A DNA stretch of 64,000 bases, from assembly GCA_030737875.1 (NCBI GenBank), contig CM060909.1, forward strand, positions 27,115,659 to 27,179,658, written 5' to 3'. The notes under the pieces were generated by a model that was not told the origin of the DNA, ran no database searches, and was given only the letters and a program-made list of their open reading frames with translations. Position 1 is the first letter of the stretch. Each line of letters begins with the position of its first letter. Positions 32,641 to 44,859 of the stretch are shown piece by piece. The translations under genes were made by a program, and so were the position numbers. Source of the stretch: Allium sativum (Eukaryota; Streptophyta; Magnoliopsida; Asparagales; Amaryllidaceae).

Positions 32641-32649
32641 AACACTTGG

Positions 32650-33190
32650 CCAGTAATATGGAAACACATTTTCAACCTTAAAAAGCCAAGTTAAGCAATC
32701 ACCTTATTTCTTATCTTTGGGCTTACTGTTCAATACTGGTGATTTTCTTTTCTTATAACTCAGTTTCCTCCCACTATTTCTGCTGAAACTAGTTCCCTTC
32801 TTATCCTTAGACAAGTTATTATGGTAGAGCTTTATGACAAATTTTTTTGCAGGGTCGTGATTAAATGACACTTCTCAAGATCGTCTTCAATTACTGTAAG
32901 AACCTGATTCATATCACCCAAAGGAAGAATCATATTCAAAGGCATAGGCTCGAAAGTAACTTTCTCTACTTCATCCTCAGTCTCTCTCTTTGCCTCCGCC
33001 TTCTTCTATAACCTGGTTGTCTTTAATTCATCAGCTTTCTTAAGCATATATTCCGAGCTGCCCTCCTTCTAGGTTTTATCTCCCCTTGCTTCAGAGACTG
33101 CCCTGGATTTTTCAATGATCCTATGTCCTCAAACTTAATGCTCATTAGCTCATTATACGTAGTAGCATCCAAAGTGATATCTTTGATCGA
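32650..33190 (-). pseudogene. Unidentified decayed coding-like stretch
   Basis: The minus strand gives protein-like fragments in more than one frame: ITLDATTYNELMSIKFEDIG near 33185-33125, KVTFEPMPLNMILPLGDMNQ then VLTVIEDDLEKCHLI near 32965-32860, and a Lys/Ser-rich end, KLYHNNLSKDKKGTSFS then KKRKSPVLNSKPKDKK, near 32835-32720. Stops and frameshifts separate them. I do not recognise the family. The acidic middle followed by a basic tail could be a transposon protein terminus, but that is a guess. Confidence 0.35.
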
Positions 33191-33445
33191 GCCTATGCAT
33201 TATGCACTCATGTAGAAATGTAGGCAATGGTTGCTATAATATTTTACTAAACACTATGAACTTATATAGAAACATTTTATACATATTAGGGAGTTTTAGT
33301 ATATAGTTACATCATAATTTCATGCTAAGATTGAGCTTATTTAGCTTGCATGTAGTACATAATCACATTCATAATTTGCTGAGTAGATAGATGTGGATGC
33401 TATTTCAAATTGCTTTATTTTCCCATAGAAAGTAAGCGAAAAGAA
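33191..33445. other. AT-rich spacer
   Basis: No gene seen; AT-rich sequence between the unidentified remnant and the LTR-like stretch beginning near 33446. Confidence 0.4.
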
Positions 33446-34480
33446 TATAACACCCTATAAAATCAGCTAAAAGAACATAGGAAAATATAATAATAATAAT
33501 TAAATAATAAAAAAAATATGGAAATTTATAAGTTTAGAATTGAGCCAAAGAAGTTGTTACATTGTATTTGTGGTGAACTTATGATCCATTCCTACATATA
33601 ATGTGATGATAATGGATCCCTGATGTAGAAATTATGAGATGTCGAAGTTCTAAGGTATTTTAGTTTGAAATCAAATTCAAAAAGGAGATAAATAAATTAT
33701 AGGATTTGAATTTCAACTTTAAATTAGATAAATGTTTAGCTTAAGATTAAGTAACATTATAATTAATTAGTGTTAGAATTAGTTAATATAAATAAAACAG
33801 AATAACGTGAACTTAAAAAAATTATTGAGCTTAGGAAAGAAGGGCAGTCGACCGCAAAGGTCAATCAATACCCTTATAAAAGTCAACCGATTGAAGCACA
33901 AAATGTGGGCTAGTTAGTTTTGAGAGATTCATTACATATTTGAATGAACAAGATTCATTTAGATAATGCTCTTTTTTATTGAATGTGGCAGATTAATTTG
34001 ATTAATGCATTCTTTTTAAACTAACAATTCTTATTCGTTTAGAGCATCTATAAATAAGACCCTTGTCCCTTTTATTTCCATTCACAATTTTTGGAGTGGA
34101 AATGCTTCTTCAACCTTACTCTTTCTCTCTAGATCTAAAAATTATCCTTAGGGATTAAATTAGTGTTATCTAACCTTTGTTCCCTACCATTTTTAACTAT
34201 CCAAGCTAGCTGACTTGACGGTAATCAAGGAAAATGACCTATAGTGATGATCCGAAGGTTCATACATCAAGCGTAAATAACATCATAAGGTAATAGTTAA
34301 ATAAACTAAATACGACAATGTTCAAGAACTTATTAAATTAGGGGTCGACCTCCATCCATGCTCTGGATCGGTAATTATGTAGTGTACCAGTAGAATACCA
34401 AGGTTCAATCGACATCACTCCATATCTCTCAAAGGATAAGACAACTACATAAACTATCTATAGAATCATGAAGACGGAAA
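33446..34480 (+). repeat. Decayed Tekay-like LTR remnant (no partner in window)
   Basis: ATAACACCCTATAAAATC at the left resembles a decayed TGTAACACCC start. CGAAGTTCTAAGG and GAAATCAAATTCAAA (about 33642-33680) parallel CGAAGTTTCAAGG and GAAATTCAAATTCAAA in element B's LTR. AGTCGACC with two GTCAA(C/T) decay forms (33847-33890) corresponds to the GTCGAC cluster. TCTATAAATAAG at about 34048 corresponds to the TATA box. The order and spacing fit an LTR on the + strand, but its right end is not clear. Confidence 0.5.
34048..34058 (+). promoter_or_regulatory. TATA-like site in the LTR remnant
   Basis: CTATAAATAAG lies about 160-200 bp after the decayed GTCGAC site, the same arrangement as in A, B and D. 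Confidence 0.4.
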
Positions 34481-34658
34481 ACACGGGAGGCTTAAAAAGA
34501 AGTCACTGCCTCTGATCAGAAAATACAAGGGATCGATATCGATCCTCCTATAGGGATCAATACTAATTTGTGTCTTTGGCCGATCCTGGGCCTTTCTTCG
34601 TGTAGAGACACTGTAAATATCCCGATATTTCCCAAAGATTTTTCTTGCCGATGGTAGC

Positions 34659-35000
34659 TGTAATACCCTTAAAATACACCGTAAACAGGCATAGATAATT
34701 AAATTAAGAATAATTAACAATATTTAATAAAAGAATAATAGGTTAAAAATAAAAAGCATTTAATAATTGCGAATGTGGTCACAAAAATATCATCATTGTA
34801 TTCGTAGCGAGATTCTATCCTATTTTCATATTTTATTTATCGAAAACAGAGTTTTTATGAAGAAGTTACTTATGCAAAAAGTTGGATGATAAAATAGTAC
34901 ATACAATTTTTGAAATTGAAATTATAAACGTAAACCTGTATACTAAATACAAATGATATAAGAAAATATCCCCTTTACAAATTCTAATTTATATGTATAT
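34659..35000 (+). repeat. Possible second LTR start fragment
   Basis: TGTAATACCCTTAAAATAC at 34659 looks like a gypsy LTR start. ATTGTATTCGTAGCGAGATT and GAGTTTTTATGAAGAAGTTA further on recall the early U3 of Tekay-type LTRs. No end, TSD or partner was found, so it may be a truncated LTR or chance similarity. Confidence 0.3.
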
Positions 35001-35335
35001 ACAAGCATGTAAGAGGAGACTCGTTCGGAAGGAAACAGAAGAATTGAATAGAATTTTTCTGAGAGAATCATTTGTACAATACGGTGCTACACATCTGAAT
35101 AGATATTTAGGTTAAATAATATAGCCAATCTACAAGCCAGACCGGTAGCCAAAATAGTACGTTTGGGATCCGTGGTAATCCCTAGAGTTTCCAACAAACA
35201 AAAAATGGAACAGAATATTCGTAGTACATACAACAAAGTGAAGACAAACTACTACATAAAGAGTAAACCATGATGATCAATGTTGTCTTCCCGAGTTCCA
35301 ATCTGATGGGTCCGCATTGGTACTCCCTTTGGATT
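35001..35335. other. Spacer, possible LINE 3' region
   Basis: No gene seen. On the minus strand this follows the LINE zinc-finger region and ends in T/G-rich sequence (TTTTTTGTTTGTTGG near 35200). A clear poly-A tail of the LINE is not visible. Confidence 0.35.
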
Positions 35336-35559
35336 CTAAATCATGAGCAACTGGAGAGAGGGAGAATCTGAACGGTGCCAAATGAGATGACCCTGACTAA
35401 GTATGAAACAAGTAAGGGATACATTTGCATATACTTGCAAAATTGTTTTTAGGTTTGCAAAACACATAAGCATTATGCTCCAACTAAATGCACTAGCAAA
35501 AAATAGCAATGAACAGGTCCACATAGTGATTGGATGTGTTGTATTGCCATAGTTATAGA

Positions 35560-35770
35560 ATGAGGATAACAAAGGGATGAAGTCAAAGGAGGTAGGAACT
35601 AGCCACTTCCCAGATAGGACGAGAGAAGTTACAATCCAGAAAGAGATGATGGATAGATTCGTCATGAAGCAAGCAAATAACTCAAGTGGGGTCCAAGAGA
35701 TAATTACAACGACATAACCTGTCTTCGGTATTAATATAAGCATAGATGATGCACCATTAAAAGAAAAAAA
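35560..35770 (-). pseudogene. LINE zf-RVT domain remnant
   Basis: The minus strand reads INTEDRLCRCNYLLDPT, a stop, ICLLHDESIHHLFLDCNF then SRPIWEVAS. The Cys and His positions and the HLFLDC word match the zinc-binding domain that follows RT in plant LINEs. A longer open frame on the same strand (36034-35336) runs through this region in another frame and is not the real protein. Confidence 0.78.
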
Positions 35771-36622
35771 ATGCGAGGGGCAAGATGACATTCTAGAGTC
35801 TTGCAAAGGAAAAGAGGCGACTGTGATGGTTAAGGAACTTGTAATAGGCTGAAACAGTGAAACCTTTGGCAGAGGCCAAGGCTCAGAAGTAATGATCAGG
35901 AAAATTAGAGAGAAGAAGAGAAATGGTAAAATTGGATGCTTCATAGAGGTAAGCGAGGGTGTCAAAATCAAAGAGTGAAGTAAGGAAAAAGCAAGCTGGA
36001 CCAAAGTTTGTATTGAATTTAACAGTAAGGTCATGGGGAGAAATGTGAGGGAAAAGGTTAGGGAATGAGCAAGAATGGGAAGGTGATCATGCCATATATT
36101 TCAAGAAGAGACAATTGTTACCATCACCAATTTTAACTTGGAAGAGTTGTTTAACAAGAGGAAGGGTGGATAGAACTCCGGACTAGAAGGGAGAAAGATT
36201 AAGTCGGGGTAGATAGTGGAGTGTAAGGTAAGGGTTATAATGGTGGTGTATCGATACGATCCAATCCTTCCAAATGAAATTTCCTGGAGTGATAAGTATC
36301 CAAACCCATTTGTCTAGCAAGTCCATGTTGAAAGAACTGATGTTTATGATACCCGGACCTCCTTGATCATGATGGACGTAGACAGTCTGCCAATTTACAA
36401 GTCTTTTAGTCTTACTACCATTTTAGAGAAAGGAACTTCTAATTGCATCTATTCTGTTAATTACGCAAAGTGGGAGTTTATGAAACGACATCCAATAAGA
36501 AAGGATGGTTGAGAGGACAGGTTTGACAAGGACAAGACGATTGGTAGCTGAAAGTGAGTTTTCTTTCCAAGGAGAGAGAGTCTAGATTCAATTTTATTAA
36601 TGAGGGGGAACCAATCCGTTTT

Positions 36623-37856
36623 TCAAAGTTTGGTGGGAAGAAGTGGGATGCCTAGGTAAGTGATGGGGAAATGTTCTAGGTTACCGTTCAGATGGAAGGA
36701 GATGGGATGGCCAAGGTGGTCGGAGTTGCCTAACATAATAATGGAGCTTTTATGAAAGTTCATGGAAAGGACAAAAACAAGTTCAAAAAAATACAGAAGA
36801 ACTTTGAGGCAATGGATGTAGTTAGGTTCAGGTGAGGAAAAGAGAATGGTATCATCCGCAAAATATAGGTTGGAGATCATTTGTTTCAATTCAAAATGTC
36901 TGATTCCAGCGAAATGATTGTTGTTTATGGCCATCTTAACCATACTATATAGGAAATGAGGACAAAAACAAGTGGTAAAAAAGGGTCACCCTGTCTCAGG
37001 GCATGTATAGAATTGATCAGACAACCCATTTCGCCATTGACATTGATAGAAGAAAAGCCAGTGTTAAGGATGCAGTTGATTTAACTACACCATCTTGCTG
37101 GGAACCTTTATGGGCCATAAGGTCGAGAATGAAATTCCAATTAATTGAATCAGATGCTTTAGAGAAGTCAAGTTTCAGTAAAACTCCTAGCATTGAGGTG
37201 TGATGGTTAAAGGAGATGACTTCTCGTGTGGCCGCTACACTATCAAGGATGTTCCATCCAAGGATAAATGCAGATTGTTTGGCACTAAACAAGGATGCAA
37301 TCACAAATTGGAAACAATTAGCAAGGACTTTGGTGATGATCTTAAAGGTTGTGTTGAGGAGGCTAATAGGGAAGAAGGATGCAAGGGTGGTAGAGCCAGG
37401 GGATTTGGGAAGAAGTATGATATTCACATAGTTCAAGCGTGTGATGAATATCAAATTGGATTGGAATTCAGTGCGTATCTCCAAAATGTTAGATTTAACA
37501 ATAGAACAAAAGCGTTTGAATAAGAAAGGTCCAAAACCATTCGAACCTGGGGCTTTGTCATCTGCCATATCTTTCAGAGCTTCCCAAATCTCTTCTTCTA
37601 AAAAAGGATAATCTATATGGATGGGAGAAGGATTGGGGTAAAGGAGGTCCCGGTCAATAATAGGAAGGGAAAGAGAGTTTTTGTCAAGAAGGTTGTGGTA
37701 GAAGTCAGTAAAGAGGTGGAGGAAGTCTGATTGTTCAGTGTAGGCGGTATTGTTATGCTGATTTTTGGAAATGAAGGTAGATTTGAGTCGACCATTAGTA
37801 AGGCGATGGAAGTAAGCTGTGTTCTTATAGCCATCATCAATCCAGTTGGCTTTCAA
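36623..37856 (-). pseudogene. LINE reverse transcriptase remnant
   Basis: 37856-37017 reads MKANWIDDGYKNTAYFHRLT, WEALKDMADDKAPGSNGFGP, YVNIILLPKSPGSTTLASFF, ISLLNTTFKIITKVLANCF and GVLLKLDFSKASDSINW, the standard L1 RT blocks. LRQGDPF follows near 37000 in another frame. 36943-36623 has LKQMISNLYFADDTILFSSP, with the catalytic pair as FADD, and YLGIPLLPTKL. At least two frame breaks separate the pieces. Confidence 0.87.
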
Positions 37857-38229
37857 TCGTTGTTTCCATCCGATCTCCTCTTGCTTAATAAGTCTACCAA
37901 TCTCAACTTCTAAATTTTTTTAGTTGACTAGTTTCATGTTCAGTTAGAGGCTGAGATTCTTCCAAGATGCTAAGACTAAGAAAGTCATTTTGAGTGGTCG
38001 AGATCCACGAACGGAGGGATCCCCAAATAGATTTGGACCAAGGACGAATGATTTTCCTCGGAGATTGAAGTTTGAAACAACTCTTTCCGTGGAAGACTGG
38101 ATCTATGTCGATTGTCACAAAGCCAGCTTGATGAATTATTCAAAGGAAGGTTCGAGAAGCTAGAGACGTTCGAATCTGAATGAGAATTTGGAGTTAGACA
38201 AGGAACTGGATTCAAGGAGAAGGGGGCAG

Positions 38230-38718
38230 TGCTGAGAGATGACAGTAGCGAGGCCTTTGACTAAAGAGAGAGGGTGAAGGTCTTCCTAGGCCGAGTTGAA
38301 AAGGAAACATACAAGCTTAGCAAGAGAGGGAGTGGATCTATGGTTTTACTGAGTGAACAGGAAGTGGTTAATAGGTGGGTCAACGAGATAAAAGGAGTTG
38401 ATGAAGGAATTAAGTGCTACAGAATCACGGGAGAGGTTGCCCTGATTTTTCTCCAATGCGGATCTGGTGGTATTGAAGTCTCCTCCGATCACCCAAGGTC
38501 AACTGATGTGAGTTGCATAGTCCAAGCAGCTCGACCATAGCTCAGTCCTTTCATGAACATCTTGAGGGCCACAAATATTTGAAAAGAAGCAAAATGTGTT
38601 GGAAGGTAAATGACGAAGGGATACATGCAAGGCTGTGGGTTGGGTGATGGTTTGGCAATGAGACCAAATACATTCGTTCCAAGCTGTGGTGAGTCCGCTT
38701 CTAGAGCCTACAACATTA
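38230..38718 (-). pseudogene. LINE endonuclease, C-terminal part
   Basis: The minus strand reads NVVGSRSGLTTAWNECIWS, then WVIGGDFNTTRSALEKNQGN and LNSFINSFYLVDPPINHFLF. GGDFN and the following EK are the hallmark of the apurinic-type endonuclease of plant L1 elements. The domain is cut at 38723 by element C. Stops appear after HFLFTQ. Confidence 0.82.
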
Positions 38719-40514
38719 ATATATGTGACGACCTCCCATAACTCCTACACTTAACAAGGGAAAATAATGCACTGAAAGACATAACAGGCGTCTATGGACG
38801 ACCATCAGAGTAAGATAACACAATGCATCACCTGTCGTATAACTCATAGTGCAAGGACAAAATATAATAAAACATATACAACAAGCTATAATAGCGAAGC
38901 ATTTTTGAGCTGAAACTTAACCTTTCGTAACAACTAGAAAGAATATCCATACATCCTTGGATTACAACATAAGTGTCTGTACAAATTTTCCTCACTACAA
39001 CACTCAGAAAAAACACCAATCATAACAGCGGAAACAACAAGTTCTAGATAGTAGAAAAACTAATACGAGAGCCTCATGCTCATCATCGCTCTGCATCCTC
39101 GCCTCACTAAGCTCTACTACCTGTAACCTGATACTCAGCCTGCCCATCTAAAACCTGATGAACAGCCCATGGTAATAAGTGGAAAACATAAAACCTTGAG
39201 TCATACAACAGTCTCAGTGAGCGATAAAACAACTATCTAACATCATCAATAAGTATATGAGAAAAGGTAGATAGACCAACCAATCTACCAACTCAACACA
39301 AGAGAAGAAACCCAACCACGTATTCTCCACATCTGACAGTGATAGCCTTTACAATCAAGCATTCATAACAACAAAGAAGGAACAAACAGTTCATTCATGG
39401 CAATCATAAGTAACCAGACAATAATAATCATAACAACCAGTTATATCTCACGTAAACCACCCTAATTGAGATCAACACCCCTCAAGCACAAGCCTCGAAG
39501 AACTAAACCAACATCATACAAGCACCCAAGGAACATTTCCCTCGATGTTAGACAACTTACATGAGATGGTACAAGCAAAACAACCAACATACAAGATTCT
39601 TTCTATCACAGTCTATCCTGCTTTGAAAACATCGTTAATTGTATGACGGCTAACCCTAGCATATGTCAAGGGCTTATGGTAACCCCGGTTTTAGCAAAAA
39701 ATCCATATGCCTTTCTATGATACGTGATATGTAACTAGGCCTTTCGATGATACCCTGGGTATTCGACCATCGACCCTCCGGTCTTTTAGGTATGCCCCTA
39801 TTATCCCCTGCTTTGGGTCCGCTAGAACCTATGACAACAACAATTCCTTGGCCTTTGGCATCTTTAGTCATCCAACCTGATGACCATTCATAGCTCAAAC
39901 AACCTCTCAAGCAAGCATTATCCACGAACTCACCATCTTGAGTTGTCTCCACATTCGTTGTATTACAACGATCAACGAACACATCTCATCACTTCGAACG
40001 TTCCTACTTAAATTCACTTTGAAGTCACATTCATCACCAAACCAAAAATCATCAATATAAGGTACCTCACATTCGGGTCGTCCCCCACTTCAGGTCGTGA
40101 CTAACCTATAAACCACGACCAGACCCTACTAGATTGCCTCCTCTTCTCGACGATCTGCTGCATCACCTCTTTAACGACCTGACATCCTAGGTTGTTCCAA
40201 CGACCTGACTTATCGGGTCCCAGACGGCTTGACCTAACATAGCCACTTCCCGCCTTATGTTACCCTCCTATGCTTCGGATGGCCGGATTTCCTTCATAAG
40301 CCTCAACGACCTGATTTCAACGATCCCGAGCCAACGACGCGACTCCGCTTCACCCTTTCATGCTTCATACGACTCGATCTACAACGTCCAGAAGCCAGCA
40401 AAGCTCCAACGACCTGCGACTTTGCTTCGGACAACCTGGACCATCAATGCTCCAGTATTTTTGCTCGGTCCATCCTCTAGAAGTTTACCCGGTCCATGCT
40501 CCAGAACTTTGGAT

Positions 40515-40582
40515 GGTCCATTAAACTGCCCAGTCCATCAAACCGTCCATTCCATAAAACTGCCCAGTCCATAAAACTGCCC
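40515..40582. repeat. 17 bp CAGTCCATAAAACTGCC-type array, about 4 units (3' LTR of C)
   Basis: Degenerate units GGTCCATTAAACTGCC, CAGTCCATCAAACCGTC, CATTCCATAAAACTGCC and CAGTCCATAAAACTGCC stand in a row. The other LTR has about twice as many. Confidence 0.8.
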
Positions 40583-41286
40583 ATTTCTTAGGGAACAAGA
40601 AAAATGACCTGACCTAAGGAAAAATGAGCCGACTCTATATCTAACAAAAAATAGATCCAATCTTGAATAAATCATCACCAAACGACAACATCTATGCGAT
40701 CAATTCATCCAAATCATCCAATTCAATCACAAACACTTTATGAAATCATTATCAACATTAAAATGACAATTTTTCATCGATAATCATATAAAATTCACTA
40801 AAATCATGATACTTGAATGAATAAACAAAAGAATGGATCTAACTTGAATAATTATACGAATTAACATAAGAATTACCAGTTTTAAGTTGCTAGATTAGAC
40901 CTTATGGTGATTCATAGGAAAATATACTTACCATGATGTAGATCTAGGTGAAAACAACTTAAAATGATGAAAATAAGATCAAACAACCCATATTCTTGAC
41001 TAAATTCATGTGAGAGACGCTTATCACTCACCAGTTCTTCGAATTAACTTGAAATCACTAAATTCTCAATCCAGACAGCGAAGAATATGAATCAAACCTC
41101 TTGATTTGATGAGATCTCTCTTCAATTGACGTAAATCTAGCTTCAAACTATGTAGATCTTCGATTCTCGTTTGTATTGTAGATTTTTAATGGTGGAAAGG
41201 TGTATTTGATTGAGCAAGGAGGACCACGAGCTCAACCAAATGAGAGAATGAAGAAAGTAAACTATTATCCATGCCTCTAAACCCCT

Positions 41287-41296
41287 ATTTATAGCC
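41287..41296 (-). promoter_or_regulatory. TATA box of element C, 3' LTR only
   Basis: The minus strand reads GGCTATAAATAGGGG. The matching position in the 5' LTR has been removed by a 120 bp deletion. Confidence 0.7.
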
Positions 41297-41673
41297 TCCC
41301 ACTAGCCCACTAATTGGCTCATCAAATCAGCCCATCAATGGCTCTAAAAAACTGAACAGAAATTGTGAAACACAAAAATAGCGATTCCTCCCAAACCATT
41401 GAACAAAATCTTTAATGTGACCACCCTACGGAATTGGCAACACCATGTCCTTTCTAATGAGATTGGTCTCAGCGCCTGATTCGATCCAGTCAAAAGTTAT
41501 GCCATGTACAAGATTGATAGGTGCAAAATGGTCACAAATAAAATTGGTCAAAATTATGGATATGTCTTACATCCCCATAAACAACATATCAAAATATGAG
41601 AATGATCTAACCCTCAGGAAATTAAATAGAAATATTTTACCATCCTTTGATACACAAAATGCGGGATGTTACA

Positions 41674-41686
41674 TTCTCTTCCCCCC
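41674..41686 (-). other. Polypurine tract of element C
   Basis: The minus strand reads GGGGGGAAGAGAA directly before TGTAACATCCC. Confidence 0.85.
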
Positions 41687-41862
41687 TCAGGAATTTCGCC
41701 CCCCAAATTCCAAACAAACACAAGCAACAAAAACAATTTCGTATGTCTATAATCCACGAGAAGCCAATTTACCATCCAAACTAGCATCCATCAAGCCATG
41801 CATCCATTAATTTATCCTAGCACGCGTAATTCTAATAGTAATAACAACAATAATAGTACAAG

Positions 41863-42339
41863 TTACAACGGGGTAAGAATGGCATGACACTTATAGGTCA
41901 TACCTACGAAGAGTTCTGGATGGGTCGCCTTCACCTTCTCTTCCGTTTCCCACGTACAATCGTCATCGTTCTCACTCCATTGTACCGTAATTAGCTTAAC
42001 TGTCTTCCTCCTAAGTTGTTTCGTGTCATTCCCCACAATGCGAAGTGGCTTACAAGGTTTTGTAACTACAGTCTCGACTTCTAAGTATTCGTACTGCTCC
42101 GGAGATACCACCACATTTGAATCATGCACACACTTCCGAAGAAACGACACACGGAAAACATTATGCACACTTGACATCTTCTCAGGTAACTCCAACCTAT
42201 ATGTGAGCTTTCCAATTCGCTCGACTATTGGAAATGGTCCAACAAACCTTGGGGCTAACTTTCCTTTACTTCCGAATCGAACAAAATGCTTCAACGGAGA
42301 AATGTTCACGAAAACCACATCACCAACGTCGAATTCCAA
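41863..42339 (-). pseudogene. pol: Element C integrase C-terminus and chromodomain-like tail
   Basis: MEFDVGDVVFVNISPLKHFV, RFGSKGKLAPRFVGPFPIVE and LPEKMSSVHNVFRVSFLRKC are the integrase C-terminal (GPY/F-type) segment. QLRRKTVKLITVQWSENDDD then CTWETEEKVKATHPELF is the chromodomain-like tail used by chromoviruses, thought to steer integration to marked chromatin. This frame is open, but it is cut off from the integrase core by a stop and frame change near 42345-42395. Confidence 0.85.
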
Positions 42340-42393
42340 ATCTTTTCAACACTTATCGGCATAACTCTTCTGGCGGTCTTGGGTTGCTTTCAT

Positions 42394-43140
42394 TCATTGC
42401 AGAATGATCTCAATACAATTTGATGTCTCTCTGATCATCTCTAGGCCAAGTATCAACTTATTTCCAGTTTCTAACCAACATGCCATAGAATTACACGGTC
42501 TACCGTACAATGCCTCATATGGTGCCATCCCAATGCTTGACTGGTAGATGTTGCTATACGTGAACTCAACTAGATGTAGATGGTCTTCCCATGATCCTCC
42601 GAAGTCTAATACACAAGCCCTCGGGAGATCTTCCAAACCTCGGTTAACCATCTCGGTTTGACCATCGGTTTGGGGATGATAAGTCGTACTCAAACACAAC
42701 TCAGTTCTCAAAGTTTCTTGCAAACTCTTACAAAATCCACTTGTGAAAAATGGATCTCGATCACTCACTATGCTCTTCGAGATACCATGAAATCGAACTA
42801 CCCATTTTGTACGAAGCTTATCCAACTTCGATGTTGCCCAAGTCGATCTGATAGAATAAACCTTGCACTTTTGCTCAACGATCCACGATGACCTAAATCC
42901 TTCATTTCCTGCCCTGGCTCTAGGTAGTCCATCGATAAAATCCATCGATATCTGCACCCACTTCCACATAGGAACTTCTAATAGCTGAAGCAACCCACTC
43001 AGCTTCTTCTATTCAGCTTTCACCAACTGATAGTTTATGCACTAGGAAATAAATTTTCCAACATCCCTCTTCATCCCTTCCCAGTAGCAAACTCGATTCA
43101 TGTCCAGATACATATTATTACCACCGGGATGGATCGTCAA
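42394..43140 (-). pseudogene. pol: Element C integrase core
   Basis: [20 protein letters not shown] gives the first Asp, [20 protein letters not shown] the second and [19 protein letters not shown] the Glu. ALYGRPCNSMACWLETGNKL follows. The segment between the first and second Asp is frameshifted, since relatives show a [13 protein letters not shown] block here. The zinc finger upstream is decayed. Confidence 0.83.
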
Positions 43141-43269
43141 CTTCAAGTGATGACATTCCCTTAGAACCTCATCCCTCAATCCATCGATATCAGAAACAAC
43201 CAATCATCCTTGCTTTCGAAGCCAGCCTTCCCAATCAACCTCGAATTCTTTATCCTCTGGTCCTTACTT

Positions 43270-43917
43270 CTAGATAAACTCGACAGGCTTTGCTTCTCGC
43301 TTTTGGCTCTCGCCAATCCTTCCGATGAGAGTATGTCTTATCGATAAGCTTGCCAATATTTTAGGTTCTAACTCACATCGTGGTCTGAAATCGAATCCTG
43401 CCAAGTACTCGAGGTGTTTCCATTCCAGAAACATCGCTCCCAAACTTGGGTGTCTTCGAGTCAATGCATCCTCCACTGTGTTACCTTTTACCAAGAGTAT
43501 AGGCTATACCAAAATCATATGACATCAGAAAATCTAACCACCGCTACTGTCGAAGATTCAAATCATTTTGAGAAAAAAGATACTTCAACGACTTTTGATC
43601 CATGAACAACTCGAATGGAACCCACAACAGGTAATGTCTTCACGTCTTCAGAGCAAAAACGATTGCCGTTAATTCCAATCATGAGTTGGATAATTTCTTT
43701 CGTGCGGCTTTAGTTATCGACTCGCGTATGCCACAACCTTATCCTTCTGCATCAGCACTGTTCCAAGTCCTATACCACATGCATTGGTGTATATCACCAT
43801 TTCTTCATTCCCACTTGGAATCGTCAAAATAGGATCACTTGTCAGTCGCTCTTTTAGAATTCTGGAAGCTTGCTCACACTTTGCATCCCATGTGAACACT
43901 TGGTTCTTCTTCGTCAT
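43270..43917 (-). pseudogene. pol: Element C RNase H region
   Basis: WDAKCEQASRILKERLTSDP and EEMVIYTNACGIGLGTVLMQ (43917-43714) are the RNase H start. The first catalytic Asp of the usual YTDA is Asn here (YTNA). MVKGNTVEDALTRRHPSLGA (43494 onward) is the RNase H end, followed by the linker to integrase. Middle parts lie in broken frames. Confidence 0.82.
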
Positions 43918-43961
43918 CTTATTAATGAAGCCGCTATCTTGGAGAAATCTTTGATAAACTG

Positions 43962-44790
43962 TCAGTAATAACCTGCCAATCCAAGGAAACTTCTCACGTG
44001 CATTGCATTCTTAGGTTTATCCCAGTCCTGGATTGCTACCACCTTAGCGAGGTCAGCCGCTATCCCATTCCCAGAAACAACATGGCCAAAGAACCTCACT
44101 TCACTCTTCCAAAAGTGACACATTGAAAATTTAACACTCAGCTGATGCTTTCGGAAGATTTCCAAAAAACAACTCTCAAGTGCATCTTACGCTCTTCCCC
44201 ATTCCAAGAGTAAACCAGAATATCATACATGAATACAAGCACGAACTTATTCAACTGATCTCTGAAAAATTTATTCATAAGATCCACAAAATATGTTGAC
44301 GCGTTAGTCAATCCAAATGGCATCACCAAACGTTCGAAGAAACTAGATGGTGTCCTAAAAGCAGTTTTCGGCACACTATCCTTTGCCACCCTCAATTGTT
44401 GGAATCCCGTTGCAAATCCATCAGAGAAAACGCTTTGGCTTTGTTAAGCTAATTGAACAAGTCATCGATCCTCAGCAATGGATACTTGTTCTTCTTGGTC
44501 ACCTTGTTCAGCTCACGATAGTCCACAATAATCTCAAAGATCCATCAGCCTTTGTTGCAAATATAACCGGTGCTTCTCATTCAGATACACTTCTCCATAT
44601 GAATCCTTTTTCCAAAAGGTCGTGACTTCCACCTCTAACTCTCGTTGTTCCTTTGGCACCATCTGCCTAAGCGGCATAACGATAGGTCTAGCGTCCTCGA
44701 CCAAATCGATTCTGAACTCAATCTCATGATGCAGTGGAAAGACTTTAACTTCTTCAAAGACATCTTCAAACTCGTTAGCGATTAACACAG
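43962..44790 (-). pseudogene. pol: Element C reverse transcriptase
   Basis: RQMVPKEQRELEVEVTTFW leads in. PFGLTNASTYFVDLMNKFFR and LVFMYDILVYSWNGEERK (44395-44138) hold the active site, where the first catalytic Asp of xxDD is Tyr (MYDI). CHFWKSEVRFFGHVVSGNGI and HVRSFLGLAGYY (44165-43962) close the domain. There are frameshifts between blocks. Confidence 0.85.
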
Positions 44791-44859
44791 ATGACAAGTC
44801 TTCCCGTGGAATCACAAGCGAATATAAAAATCTCATAAAGACACCATCTTTGGGCTTAC

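Larger units (their letters stand above)
38724..41673 (-). repeat. Element C 3' LTR (2950 bp)
   Basis: On the minus strand it runs from TGTAACATCCCGC (41673) to ...GGAGGTCGTCACA (38724). It holds an intact TATA box (41287-41296), CGACCTGAC repeats (about 40140-40450) and a 17 bp CAGTCCATAAAACTGCC array (40515-40582). It has no GTCGAC cluster and no twin hairpin module. Confidence 0.9.

Noticed and set aside
35336..36034. 232-codon hydrophobic minus-strand frame as a membrane protein
   Set aside because: It is an alternative frame of the LINE zf-RVT and linker region; the true family match lies in another frame of the same strand.
40140..40590. CGACCTGAC and CAGTCCAT repeats as a CRISPR-like array
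   Set aside because: Units are short, degenerate and directly abutting without spacers, inside a plant LTR.
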